A stretch of DNA of 22,054 nt, taken from IMG/VR virus record IMGVR_UViG_3300025326_000224, positions 1 to 22,054 of that record; one strand, given 5' to 3'. Positions 13,019-20,207 of the stretch are shown piece by piece (position 1 is the stretch's first letter; the number at the start of each line of letters is the position of its first letter). The notes below the pieces were generated by a model, which saw nothing but the letters and a program-made list of their open reading frames with translations, searched no databases and was not told the DNA's origin. Made by a program: the position numbers and the translations under genes. The stretch comes from a virus.

Positions 13019-13567
13019 ATGGCGGCAACGTACTTCAGTCAGCATTATCAGTCGGTCGAAGGAGGCGGCGCAACCGCACAAACGACTGGGTTCAAGCCTG
13101 CAACTGGTGTGTCCCATGGCAGGCTGAGGGCAAAGGTCGCGAGTTTCGTGTTCCCTGCTGTTCCTGCGGCTGGCGACATTCTGTACCTGTTCAAGATCCG
13201 ATCAAGCGATCGTCCGCTCCGATTCTCAATCGCGAATCATGCACTGGCCGCCTCGGGTGCGGCCTATGACATCGGTCTGCGCAAGGAGAACCAAGGCGCA
13301 CTGATCGGGGACGCTGATGATGTCGTGGATGGGTTCGTCGCGAGCGGAGCATCCGACAAGCTCGTGGATGTGTTCGGCTCTGGGACGAACAGCGTATGGC
13401 AGGTGGATGCCGACGAGTTCGATGTTGGCCGTCCACTCTGGCAGATCATGGGTCAGGCTGCGGATCCTGGCGAGAATTGGGAGTTCTACTGCACCGTGCA
13501 GGCTGCAGGAACGACCCCGGCCGTGGGTGGCATCGTGTTCGTGCTCGAGTACTTGGCCGGCGACTGA
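13019..13567 (+). CDS. putative capsid cement / decoration protein
   Basis: A 182-residue protein in the slot directly after the major capsid gene, where BPP-1 encodes its cement protein Bbp16. It begins AATYFSQHYQSVEGGG and is mainly beta with many Gly, Ala, Val and Phe (KVASFVFPAVPAAGDILYLF, VGGIVFVLEYLAGD). No signal peptide, Cys-pair or enzyme motif. It has GAGGGG about 7 nt before the ATG and is flanked by two strong hairpins, so it may sit on its own processed mRNA and be highly expressed. The cement role is inferred from position and composition. Confidence 0.6.
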   Translation: MAATYFSQHYQSVEGGGATAQTTGFKPATGVSHGRLRAKVASFVFPAVPAAGDILYLFKIRSSDRPLRFSIANHALAASGAAYDIGLRKENQGALIGDADDVVDGFVASGASDKLVDVFGSGTNSVWQVDADEFDVGRPLWQIMGQAADPGENWEFYCTVQAAGTTPAVGGIVFVLEYLAGD

Positions 13568-13591
13568 TCTTCCTCCGGCGGTCGAGGGCCA

Positions 13592-13624
13592 GGGGCGGGA
13601 GGTTGGCGCATGGCCTCCCGCCCC
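13592..13624 (+). terminator. perfect 11-bp GC hairpin after the cement gene
   Basis: GGGGCGGGAGG (13592-13602) and CCTCCCGCCCC (13614-13624) are perfect inverted repeats with an 11-nt loop. ACTTGA follows instead of a U-run. It could be a U-less terminator of high-GC hosts or an mRNA-protecting end. Confidence 0.55.
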
Positions 13625-13645
13625 ACTTGAAGCGAAGGAGTTTGC

Positions 13646-13789
13646 ATGGCGTATCAGGGGCTCAAGAAATCAGGCAACGGAGCGAACAAGCTCGGCGTGA
13701 ACTACATGGGCCGCGCCAGCGGCTCGACGCCGCAGCGCGTCGGCGCCAAGATGCTGGTGTTCGCCGACGGCCGCATCATCGGGAACTGA
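13646..13789 (+). CDS. 47-aa protein, possibly the N-terminal part of the next ORF
   Basis: ATG 13646 with AAGGAG at 13635-13640. The product is basic and Gly-rich (MAYQGLKKSGNGANKLGVNY) and ends KMLVFADGRIIGN at TGA 13787. Codon use is strongly GC-biased, like that of neighbouring genes, so it is very likely translated. Reading +1 at the TGA (AAC, skip T, GAA CCT GAC) would join it to the open frame that leads into the next ORF. It is either a stand-alone small protein or the first part of a shifted gene. Confidence 0.65.
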   Translation: MAYQGLKKSGNGANKLGVNYMGRASGSTPQRVGAKMLVFADGRIIGN

Positions 13790-13853
13790 ACCTGACGTTG
13801 ACCAGGCAGTCCATCCACTCGGCGAGAACGTTCTCATCGCCTACAACGACGCC

Positions 13854-14222
13854 GTGAGCAAGGGAGTGATTTCGGCCCTCATGCTCAAGGCGCGGCTCGC
13901 CATCATGAACTACATGGTCAATCATCCTGCCCCAACGCTCGTCATCCTCGGAGTGGACTGGGCCGGCGACAAGCTCTCGCTCAGCCATCTCGGGGATGCT
14001 GCGGATACGGTGGGGATCCTGCCTGGAGTCGAGCTCTCAGGCGTCTCCACGACTGACGCCAGGGCTGTGCAGCCGAATGCGGTTTTCGCAGGTGCAGGCA
14101 CCTCGACGCTGCAGCATGACCTCGTGGTCATCTACGACCCGACCACGCCGCTGTGGATGCTCATGCAGCAGTTCGACCGGCTCTACTGGGGGTTCATCAA
14201 TCTGACCGCTGCCGTTACGTAA
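13854..14222 (+). CDS. hypothetical structural-region protein, 122 aa (start uncertain)
   Basis: From GTG 13854 to TAA 14222. The body has hydrophobic segments (LAIMNYMVNHPAP, TLVILGVDWAG) and a C-terminal part with DLVVIYDPTTPLWMLM and FDRLYWGFINLTAAV; no known family was recognised. The frame is open upstream to 13701 without ATG, GTG or TTG, and the stretch 13788-13853 reads EPDVDQAVHPLGENVLIAYN, which looks like real protein, whereas GTG 13854 has no good ribosome-binding site. So the true N terminus probably lies upstream, reached by a +1 shift from the 47-aa ORF, or a base has been lost or gained. Position between cement and tail tubular A suggests a head-completion or head-tail joining role. 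Confidence 0.55.
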   Translation: MSKGVISALMLKARLAIMNYMVNHPAPTLVILGVDWAGDKLSLSHLGDAADTVGILPGVELSGVSTTDARAVQPNAVFAGAGTSTLQHDLVVIYDPTTPLWMLMQQFDRLYWGFINLTAAVT

Positions 14223-14231
14223 GGGGCCAGC

Positions 14232-15038
14232 GTGGCCTCCGATATCGACATCTGCAATCGGAGTCTATCTCGGCTCGGGATGCCGAGGATTACGGCCCTC
14301 TCCGATGCCACCGAGAGCGGCTACGCCTGCAGCAGCGCGTGGTTGCTTGTGCGTGATGAGGTGCTGCGCGCGCACCCGTGGAATTGCGCGACGGTGCGCA
14401 AGACGCTGTCCGAGGTCGCTGCGAAGGCCATTATCTCGACGGACAACCTGAATCCGCTCAAGGTCGCTTGCACCGGGCACGCCTACATCGCCGGCCAGCG
14501 CATCTTCATCACTGGCGTCGCGACGATGACGGAGATCAACGACAAGTATTTCCGCGTCTCCGACACCAGCCTCAACGCAAACGACTTCAGGCTCGAGGAT
14601 GAGGAGCTGGTCGACGTGGACGGTACGTCCTACACGGACGGCACAGGCGGTACGGTTCGGGCTGTGCCTGACTGGGATTACGGGCACATGTATGCGCTGC
14701 CGACGGATTGCCTGCGGCTGCTCGAAGTGCAGGACCTTGAGGAGAACAGCTGGGTAGTCGAGAACGGCTTCATCCTCTGCGATGAGGACGAGACGATCCA
14801 TGTCCGGTACATCAAGAAGGAAGAGGATGAGAGCAAGTACGACCCGCTGCTGGTCTCGGCTCTCGCGGCCCGTCTGACGGTCGAGCTGATGGAGGAGCTG
14901 CCAGAGCTTTCCGGAACGAAGCGCCAGCTCTACGAGCAGCAGTATCAGCAGATCATGCTGCAGGCGCGCATGAGCGACGGGCAGGAGGGCTCCAGCAAGG
15001 GCTTCCGGGAATCGTCCTGGGTGCTGGCCCGGTATTGA
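14232..15038 (+). CDS. tail tubular protein A (T7 gp11-like) with inserted FCCH-like repeat
   Basis: A 268-residue head-tail adaptor that forms the upper nozzle ring under the portal. Family features: DIDICNRSLSRLGMPRITAL, the RDEVLRAHPWNCA segment, YALPTDCLRLLEV, and a helical C terminus with ALAARLTVELMEEL. T7 gp11 is 196 aa; the extra length here is mostly an insertion at about 75-145 with TGHAYIAGQRIFITGV and FRVSDTSLNANDFRL, which matches the repeat found three times in the next gene. Such repeats are annotated in phages as ubiquitin-activating-enzyme E1 FCCH-like domains. GTG 14232 with AAGGGG (14221-14226) overlapping the end of the previous gene's stop codon. Confidence 0.88.
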   Translation: MASDIDICNRSLSRLGMPRITALSDATESGYACSSAWLLVRDEVLRAHPWNCATVRKTLSEVAAKAIISTDNLNPLKVACTGHAYIAGQRIFITGVATMTEINDKYFRVSDTSLNANDFRLEDEELVDVDGTSYTDGTGGTVRAVPDWDYGHMYALPTDCLRLLEVQDLEENSWVVENGFILCDEDETIHVRYIKKEEDESKYDPLLVSALAARLTVELMEELPELSGTKRQLYEQQYQQIMLQARMSDGQEGSSKGFRESSWVLARY

Positions 15039-15041
15039 GGC

Positions 15042-18000
15042 ATGGCCGAGGCTGCGCCGATCCTGACCAGCTTCAACGCTGGCGAGCTATCGCCGCTTCT
15101 CGAGGGCCGTGTTGACCTCGCGAAGTACCAGAGCGGCTGCAAGGTCCTCGAGAATTTCGTTCCAACCGTGCAGGGTCCTGCGATCAAGCGCAGCGGCACG
15201 ATGTTCGTGCATCCGGTGAAGGACTCCACGAAGACGGTCAAGCTCGTGCCGTTCAAGCAGAGCACGGCTGCTGCCTACGTGCTGGAGTTCGGCGACTACT
15301 ACCTGCGCGTCTACAGGAACAACGCGATCATCACGGATGCCAGCGACACACTCGACGGCGTGACGACTGGCGCGACGACCACAATCCTGGCGACAGGGCA
15401 CCCATTCGCGAACGGCGACCGCGTGCTCATTACGGGCGTGGTGGGCACCACGGAACTGAATAACCGCGAGTTCCTGGTCGCGAACGTCACCGCCAACGAC
15501 TTCGAGGCGAAGGACCCGTACACTGGCGCGGCGATCGACTCGAGCACCTGGACGGCGTGGTCGAGCAGCGGGACAGCTGCGCGCATCTACGAGCCGGCGA
15601 CGCCATACGCGCACACGGACCTTGCTGCGCTGGCATCGTGGGCGCAGAGCGCCGACGTGCTCTACCTGGCGCACCCTGACTTCACTCCGTACAAGCTCTC
15701 GCGGACAGCGGACGCAGCGTGGACGCTCGAGAAGGTCGCCTTCGACTGGCCTGCGTTCCGTGATGAGAACGACGACAAGGATCTTGAGGTCTTCTTCGAT
15801 GGGCTGATGGGAGACTCGAGCACGCCCGGGCTGGGCTCGTTCCCTCTCGGGCGCACTGGCTCGCCGATTACGGTCACGGCCATCACGAACGCGGCCGCTG
15901 CGGCGGTAACGACGAGCGCAGCGCACGGGCTCGCGAGCGGAGATGAGGTGTTCCTTCTCGGCGTCTCCGGGATGACCGAGGTTGACGACGGCGTCTACAA
16001 GGTGAAGGTGACGGGCGCGAGCGCGTTCACGCTGGCCGATCCTGACAGCTACGCGGACGTGAACAGTTCGGGCTACGGCGTGTTCTCCGGGACGTGCCAG
16101 GCTCTGCCGCTAGGGATCGTCGCTGCGAACGTGCCAGGGCTCGCGTTCGAGATCAATACCATGAGCATCGTTGCTGATACGGCCACGATCACGACGAGCT
16201 CGGCGCATGGCTGGAGCACGGGCTACACGGTGCTGCTCTACGGGCTGGGCGGCACGAAACAGGCGAACAACCGCGTCTTCACGATCACGGTGACGGGCGG
16301 CTCTACGTTCGAGTGCACTGGGTTCACCGGCTACACGGCATACGACACGACGCCGCTTAAGGGGCTGTGCTGCCGGGTATCCGATCTGGACGCGAAAGGC
16401 ATCTTCGTTGCTGCGCTCGCTCCAGATGGGTTCATCAAGCTACGCGAGCCAGCGAAGAGCCGCTCGCTGGACTGGTCGCCGATCGATGCCTGGTACGCTG
16501 GCATGGGTGCGCAGAACGTCGCCGACAACGACGGCTCGCCGCAGCCTCCGGATATGGTTCGGCACGAGGGCAACTTCTACATCTGCACCGATGGAGGCAC
16601 GACGCCAGCGGCAGGAACGGCGCTGCCGCCGATTCATACGGTGCTCGGGCAAGAAGAGTTCGATGGCCCTGATGCTGGGACATCGGTTGGGTGGACGTTC
16701 CTGCACGACGGCGCCAGTTATCTGCGCATCGTAGATGTGCTCAATGGCGGTATCGCACGCTGCTACGTGCCTGCTGACCAGGATCCGGTGGCTGTCTCTG
16801 GCAACCTGACCTATGGCCCGGTCCCGATAACAGTCTGCCGGCAAGAGGACTCGGCCACTGGCACGACGAGCCTTGACGGCGGGAGCGTCAAGGTCCGCAC
16901 GCGCAACTGGGCGATCAGTGCGTGGAATGACGAGTATGGCTTCCCGCGCTGCACGACGTTCTTTGAGGACCGCCTGATCTTCGCCGGCAGCGAGCGCGAC
17001 CCTCAAACGGTGTGGATGAGCCGGCCTGGCGACTACGAGAACCACAAGGTGAGCGACGACGATGAATCGTCCATCGCCTACACGCTGAACACGGACGACC
17101 TGAACGTCATAGAGTGGCTGGCGTCCGGCAAGGTGCTCGCCATCGGGGCGTCTGGCGGCGAGTTCATCGCGTCGGCGTCTTCGCAGGAAGAGGCGCTAAC
17201 GGCGACGAACGTCCGCATCGTGCGGCACACGAACCACGGGAGCCGCGCCGCTGTACGGCCGGTGCTTGTCGAGAACGTGGTCCTGTTCACGCAGCGCGCG
17301 GGCCGCAAGATCCGCGAGTTCGTCTACCAGTTCGAGAGCGATTCCTACGCTGCGCCGGACATGACGGTGCTGGCGGACCATATGACCATGGGCATTGTGA
17401 AGGGAATGTCCATCCAGCAGGAGCCCTCCCGTCTCGTGCTGGCGTGGATGGAGGACGGCTCTTTTCGTGCGTTGACATACGAGCGGGCGCAGGAGGTAGT
17501 CGGTTGGCACAAGATCGTCATTGGCGGGACTGCTGCTGCAGTGGAGTCTGTCGCTGTCATACCGGATTCCGTGGAGGACGAGGACCAAGTCTGGCTGATC
17601 GTCTCCCGCACCATCGACGGAGGCACGCGGCAGTACGTCGAGCGGCTCGCGAGGCTCTGGCGCTCCAGCGACGCGCTCGAGGATGGGAAGTTCGTCGACT
17701 CGTGCCTCACCTATGACGCTGCGCCGACGACATCGCTTTCCGGGCTCTACCACCTTCGCGGGCAGACGGTCCAGGTTCTCGGGGACGGTGCTCAGCAGGC
17801 GGACAAGACGGTGGGCGCGACCGGGAAGATCACCGGCCTAACCTCGGCCAGCGTCTTTCAGATCGGCCTGAAGTTCGAGGCGTGGCTTCAGACCATGCGG
17901 CTCGAGGCGGGTGCGGCGAAGGGCTCCGCGCAGGGCCGACGCAGGCGGGTCTCGCAGGTGGTGATGCGGCTGTACGAGACCGGAGCCGGGCTCTATTTCG

Positions 18001-18221
18001 GGCCCGTCAAAGACGTGACGAAGATGGAGCTGCTGGCGCTGCGGGACAACTTCGACCCGGCCGGGGCGGTGGTGACGCGCTACACGGGCGACACCACGAT
18101 CAAGCCGTGGCCGAAAGGCACCGAGCGCGACCGTGACGCCAGGATCACGCTCTACCACGCGAGCCCGTTCCCGTGCGGCATCGTGGCGCTCATGCCTGAG
18201 ATCACGGTAGCGGAGGGATAG
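15042..18221 (+). CDS. tail tubular protein B (T7 gp12-like nozzle) with three FCCH-like repeats
   Basis: A 1059-residue tail nozzle protein. The N terminus (SFNAGELSPLLEGRVDLAKY, then GCKVLENFVPTVQGPAIKR) is the hallmark of the family, and RCTTFFEDRLIFAGS, with EFIASASSQEEALTATN and TNHGSRAAVRPV further on, is its conserved core. T7 gp12 is 794 aa; the extra length is largely three repeats at about 106-183, 274-355 and 369-445, containing TGHPFANGDRVLITGV, AAHGLASGDEVFLLGV and SAHGWSTGYTVLLYGL. These may be small beta domains that decorate the nozzle and contact the fibre or receptor. The gene begins 3 nt after the tail tubular A stop; the next gene's ATG abuts its TAG. Confidence 0.92.
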   Translation: MAEAAPILTSFNAGELSPLLEGRVDLAKYQSGCKVLENFVPTVQGPAIKRSGTMFVHPVKDSTKTVKLVPFKQSTAAAYVLEFGDYYLRVYRNNAIITDASDTLDGVTTGATTTILATGHPFANGDRVLITGVVGTTELNNREFLVANVTANDFEAKDPYTGAAIDSSTWTAWSSSGTAARIYEPATPYAHTDLAALASWAQSADVLYLAHPDFTPYKLSRTADAAWTLEKVAFDWPAFRDENDDKDLEVFFDGLMGDSSTPGLGSFPLGRTGSPITVTAITNAAAAAVTTSAAHGLASGDEVFLLGVSGMTEVDDGVYKVKVTGASAFTLADPDSYADVNSSGYGVFSGTCQALPLGIVAANVPGLAFEINTMSIVADTATITTSSAHGWSTGYTVLLYGLGGTKQANNRVFTITVTGGSTFECTGFTGYTAYDTTPLKGLCCRVSDLDAKGIFVAALAPDGFIKLREPAKSRSLDWSPIDAWYAGMGAQNVADNDGSPQPPDMVRHEGNFYICTDGGTTPAAGTALPPIHTVLGQEEFDGPDAGTSVGWTFLHDGASYLRIVDVLNGGIARCYVPADQDPVAVSGNLTYGPVPITVCRQEDSATGTTSLDGGSVKVRTRNWAISAWNDEYGFPRCTTFFEDRLIFAGSERDPQTVWMSRPGDYENHKVSDDDESSIAYTLNTDDLNVIEWLASGKVLAIGASGGEFIASASSQEEALTATNVRIVRHTNHGSRAAVRPVLVENVVLFTQRAGRKIREFVYQFESDSYAAPDMTVLADHMTMGIVKGMSIQQEPSRLVLAWMEDGSFRALTYERAQEVVGWHKIVIGGTAAAVESVAVIPDSVEDEDQVWLIVSRTIDGGTRQYVERLARLWRSSDALEDGKFVDSCLTYDAAPTTSLSGLYHLRGQTVQVLGDGAQQADKTVGATGKITGLTSASVFQIGLKFEAWLQTMRLEAGAAKGSAQGRRRRVSQVVMRLYETGAGLYFGPVKDVTKMELLALRDNFDPAGAVVTRYTGDTTIKPWPKGTERDRDARITLYHASPFPCGIVALMPEITVAEG

Positions 18222-18674
18222 ATGGGCGCTGCTGGTGCAATCGCTGCGCTGAGCCTGGCTGGGGCCGGGTACTCCGCGTACTCGCAGTACAAGCAGGCCG
18301 GCGCCGAGCAGGAAGCGGCCGAGGATGCTGCCGACTTCAACGCTCGCGTGCTGGCGGAGCAGGCGGCGATCGAGGAGGACCGCAGGCGCCGGATTGCCAA
18401 GCGCGAGCTGGCGTCGCAGCGGACGGCCTATGCGAAGGCCGGCGTCCGGCTCGAGGGCTCACCGCTCGAGGTGCTGGCTGCCAACGCGGCGGAGCTCGAG
18501 CGCGAGATCTTCAATCTGCGTCTGGAGGGCGCGCGGCGGGTCGATTACCAGATGTTGCAGCGTCAGGCTGCCGGCGCAACAGGCAGGGCCAAGCGCACAG
18601 CTGCAGGAGCGAGCCTGCTGTCTGGCGCAGCTGGCTCTGCCGGGACGTATGCCCAGCTGAGCGGGAAGTTCTAG
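18222..18674 (+). CDS. internal virion / DNA-ejection protein (T7 gp14-like position)
   Basis: A 150-residue protein beginning immediately after the nozzle gene stop (TAG|ATG). A hydrophobic Ala/Gly helix (GAIAALSLAGAGYSAYSQY, about 5-23) is followed by a long Ala/Glu/Arg helix (25-120) and a Gly/Ala-rich C terminus. Many podoviruses have a protein of this shape (Gly/Ala hydrophobic start, 'RVLAEQA', 'TAYAKAGVRLEGSPLEVLA') as the first of three internal core proteins; in T7 gp14 is ejected into the outer membrane. The 'GVRLEGSPLEVL' turn is typical. Identity by context and pattern; membrane role inferred. Confidence 0.75.
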   Translation: MGAAGAIAALSLAGAGYSAYSQYKQAGAEQEAAEDAADFNARVLAEQAAIEEDRRRRIAKRELASQRTAYAKAGVRLEGSPLEVLAANAAELEREIFNLRLEGARRVDYQMLQRQAAGATGRAKRTAAGASLLSGAAGSAGTYAQLSGKF

Positions 18675-20207
18675 ATGCCACGGATTCCGCGGATAGAGCC
18701 TGCAGCGGCTCCAGCGCCGCAGCTGCGGGCGCCTGTGCCGACGGAGGACTTCGGGGGCGGCGAGGCGCTTGGGCGCGCCATGTCGCAGGTGGCTGAGATT
18801 GGCACGAGGGTGGCGGATACATACCAGCGCTCCGAGGCGAATCGGGTCTTCGCCGAGACCCAATCGAAGCTCCTCGATCTGCAGCTGTCCTTCGCCTCCG
18901 ATACGGACTACGACACGCAGGTTGAGCGTTTCAGGAAAGAGCGCCAGCGCATCCAGGCAGAAGGGAACAAGCAGCTCGGCAAGACTGCATACGCAAAAGA
19001 CTACGAATTGCGCGCTAGCCAGATGGCTGATCGCATCCAATTCACGCTGGCCGAGGGCGCAAATGCTGGTCGAATCGGCAGGGCTCGCGCGAACCTCGAT
19101 ATTACGCTTGAGCAATACGGCTTCAACGCAGGCCGCGCGACCACAGAACACGACCGGCAGGCGATACTACGAGAAGCTCTAACGGATATCGCAGAGGCAG
19201 TAGACCGAGGCGTGTTGTCAGACAAGGACGGCGTCAATCAGGCGCAGGCATTCCTGGGCAACATAGAGATGGCCGCAGTGCGGCGCATGTTCCGAGAAGG
19301 CAATGCCGCAGATGGTGTGCGGCGCCTGCTTGATGGCGACTTCAACCTTAGCCCAGAACGCCGCGAAATCCTGATCGAGGAGGGCCAGAGAGAAGACGAG
19401 AGAGCGTTGCGCAGGAAGGTCCAGGAGGACAAGGCCAGGGCAACTGCAGCTAAGGCTGCGGTCAAGGAGCGAGCAAGGGTCGCGTTCACGGATTTGATCC
19501 GCCGTGCCAGGCCAGGCGGCGCGGGGATCACGGATGCGGATGTGGATGCTGCCGCGGCCGACTTGACAACGGAGCAACTGGAGAAGGCGACGAACATCGT
19601 CGCGAACGGTGGCTTCATACGCGACGCCTCGTCCGATCCTGTGCTATTTCTGGATCTCGTGAGGCGCGCAGAATCAGGGGATGGCGGTGCGGTTGATGAG
19701 GCCGCGCAGGCTGTGCTGGACGGCGCGCTAGGCTCTGGCGACATGGAGAAAGTGCGGATCGCTGCGTCACTTGAGAATCGCTACAGCAAGCAACTCGGCT
19801 TCCTGCGTGAATCGCTTGGAGTTGGCGAGGCGATGCTGCCTGCGAGAGATCGGTTCATAGCGCAGAACCGCTCGGCTCATGCCAAGCGGCGCTTCTTGGA
19901 GGAACTGATCGCGCATCCAGATATGACGCAGACGGATGCGGACACGCTTGCGGATGCCATCGTGGCCTCATCGCTCTATATCGATATCTCTGATATCCCG
20001 ATCGCAAACTCGCAGCTTCCGAAGACGCTTGACGACATCATGCGCTTCAAGCAGGAGAATGCTGCGGCGCTAGGAGCGACTACAGGCATTCAGGTGCTCG
20101 ATGAGACGAACCAGGCGGAGCTGGTACGGCGCTCGCAGAACTTGATGCGGTGGGAAGAGCTATTGAAGCGCCGCGAACGTGTGGGCGCTCAGAAGGGCAC
20201 GCCATGA
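18675..20207 (+). CDS. internal virion protein, coiled coil (second core/ejection protein)
   Basis: A 510-residue protein directly abutting the previous gene (TAG|ATG). It starts with a Pro/Ala-rich arm (MPRIPRIEPAAAPAPQL), followed by FGGGEALGRAMSQVAEIGTRV, a layout common to second internal proteins of podoviruses. The remainder is a long, alternating helical rod: heptad-like stretches near 90-130, 220-275 and 480-505. No catalytic motif or transglycosylase signature was seen. Length is shorter than T7 gp15 (747). A likely part of the ejected core or trans-envelope tube. ATGA overlap with the next gene. Confidence 0.7.
   Translation: MPRIPRIEPAAAPAPQLRAPVPTEDFGGGEALGRAMSQVAEIGTRVADTYQRSEANRVFAETQSKLLDLQLSFASDTDYDTQVERFRKERQRIQAEGNKQLGKTAYAKDYELRASQMADRIQFTLAEGANAGRIGRARANLDITLEQYGFNAGRATTEHDRQAILREALTDIAEAVDRGVLSDKDGVNQAQAFLGNIEMAAVRRMFREGNAADGVRRLLDGDFNLSPERREILIEEGQREDERALRRKVQEDKARATAAKAAVKERARVAFTDLIRRARPGGAGITDADVDAAAADLTTEQLEKATNIVANGGFIRDASSDPVLFLDLVRRAESGDGGAVDEAAQAVLDGALGSGDMEKVRIAASLENRYSKQLGFLRESLGVGEAMLPARDRFIAQNRSAHAKRRFLEELIAHPDMTQTDADTLADAIVASSLYIDISDIPIANSQLPKTLDDIMRFKQENAAALGATTGIQVLDETNQAELVRRSQNLMRWEELLKRRERVGAQKGTP

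Noticed and set aside
12953-13624. Classical rho-independent terminators
   Set aside because: Both hairpins lack a downstream U-run, so a standard terminator call is not supported; they are kept as hairpins with uncertain function.
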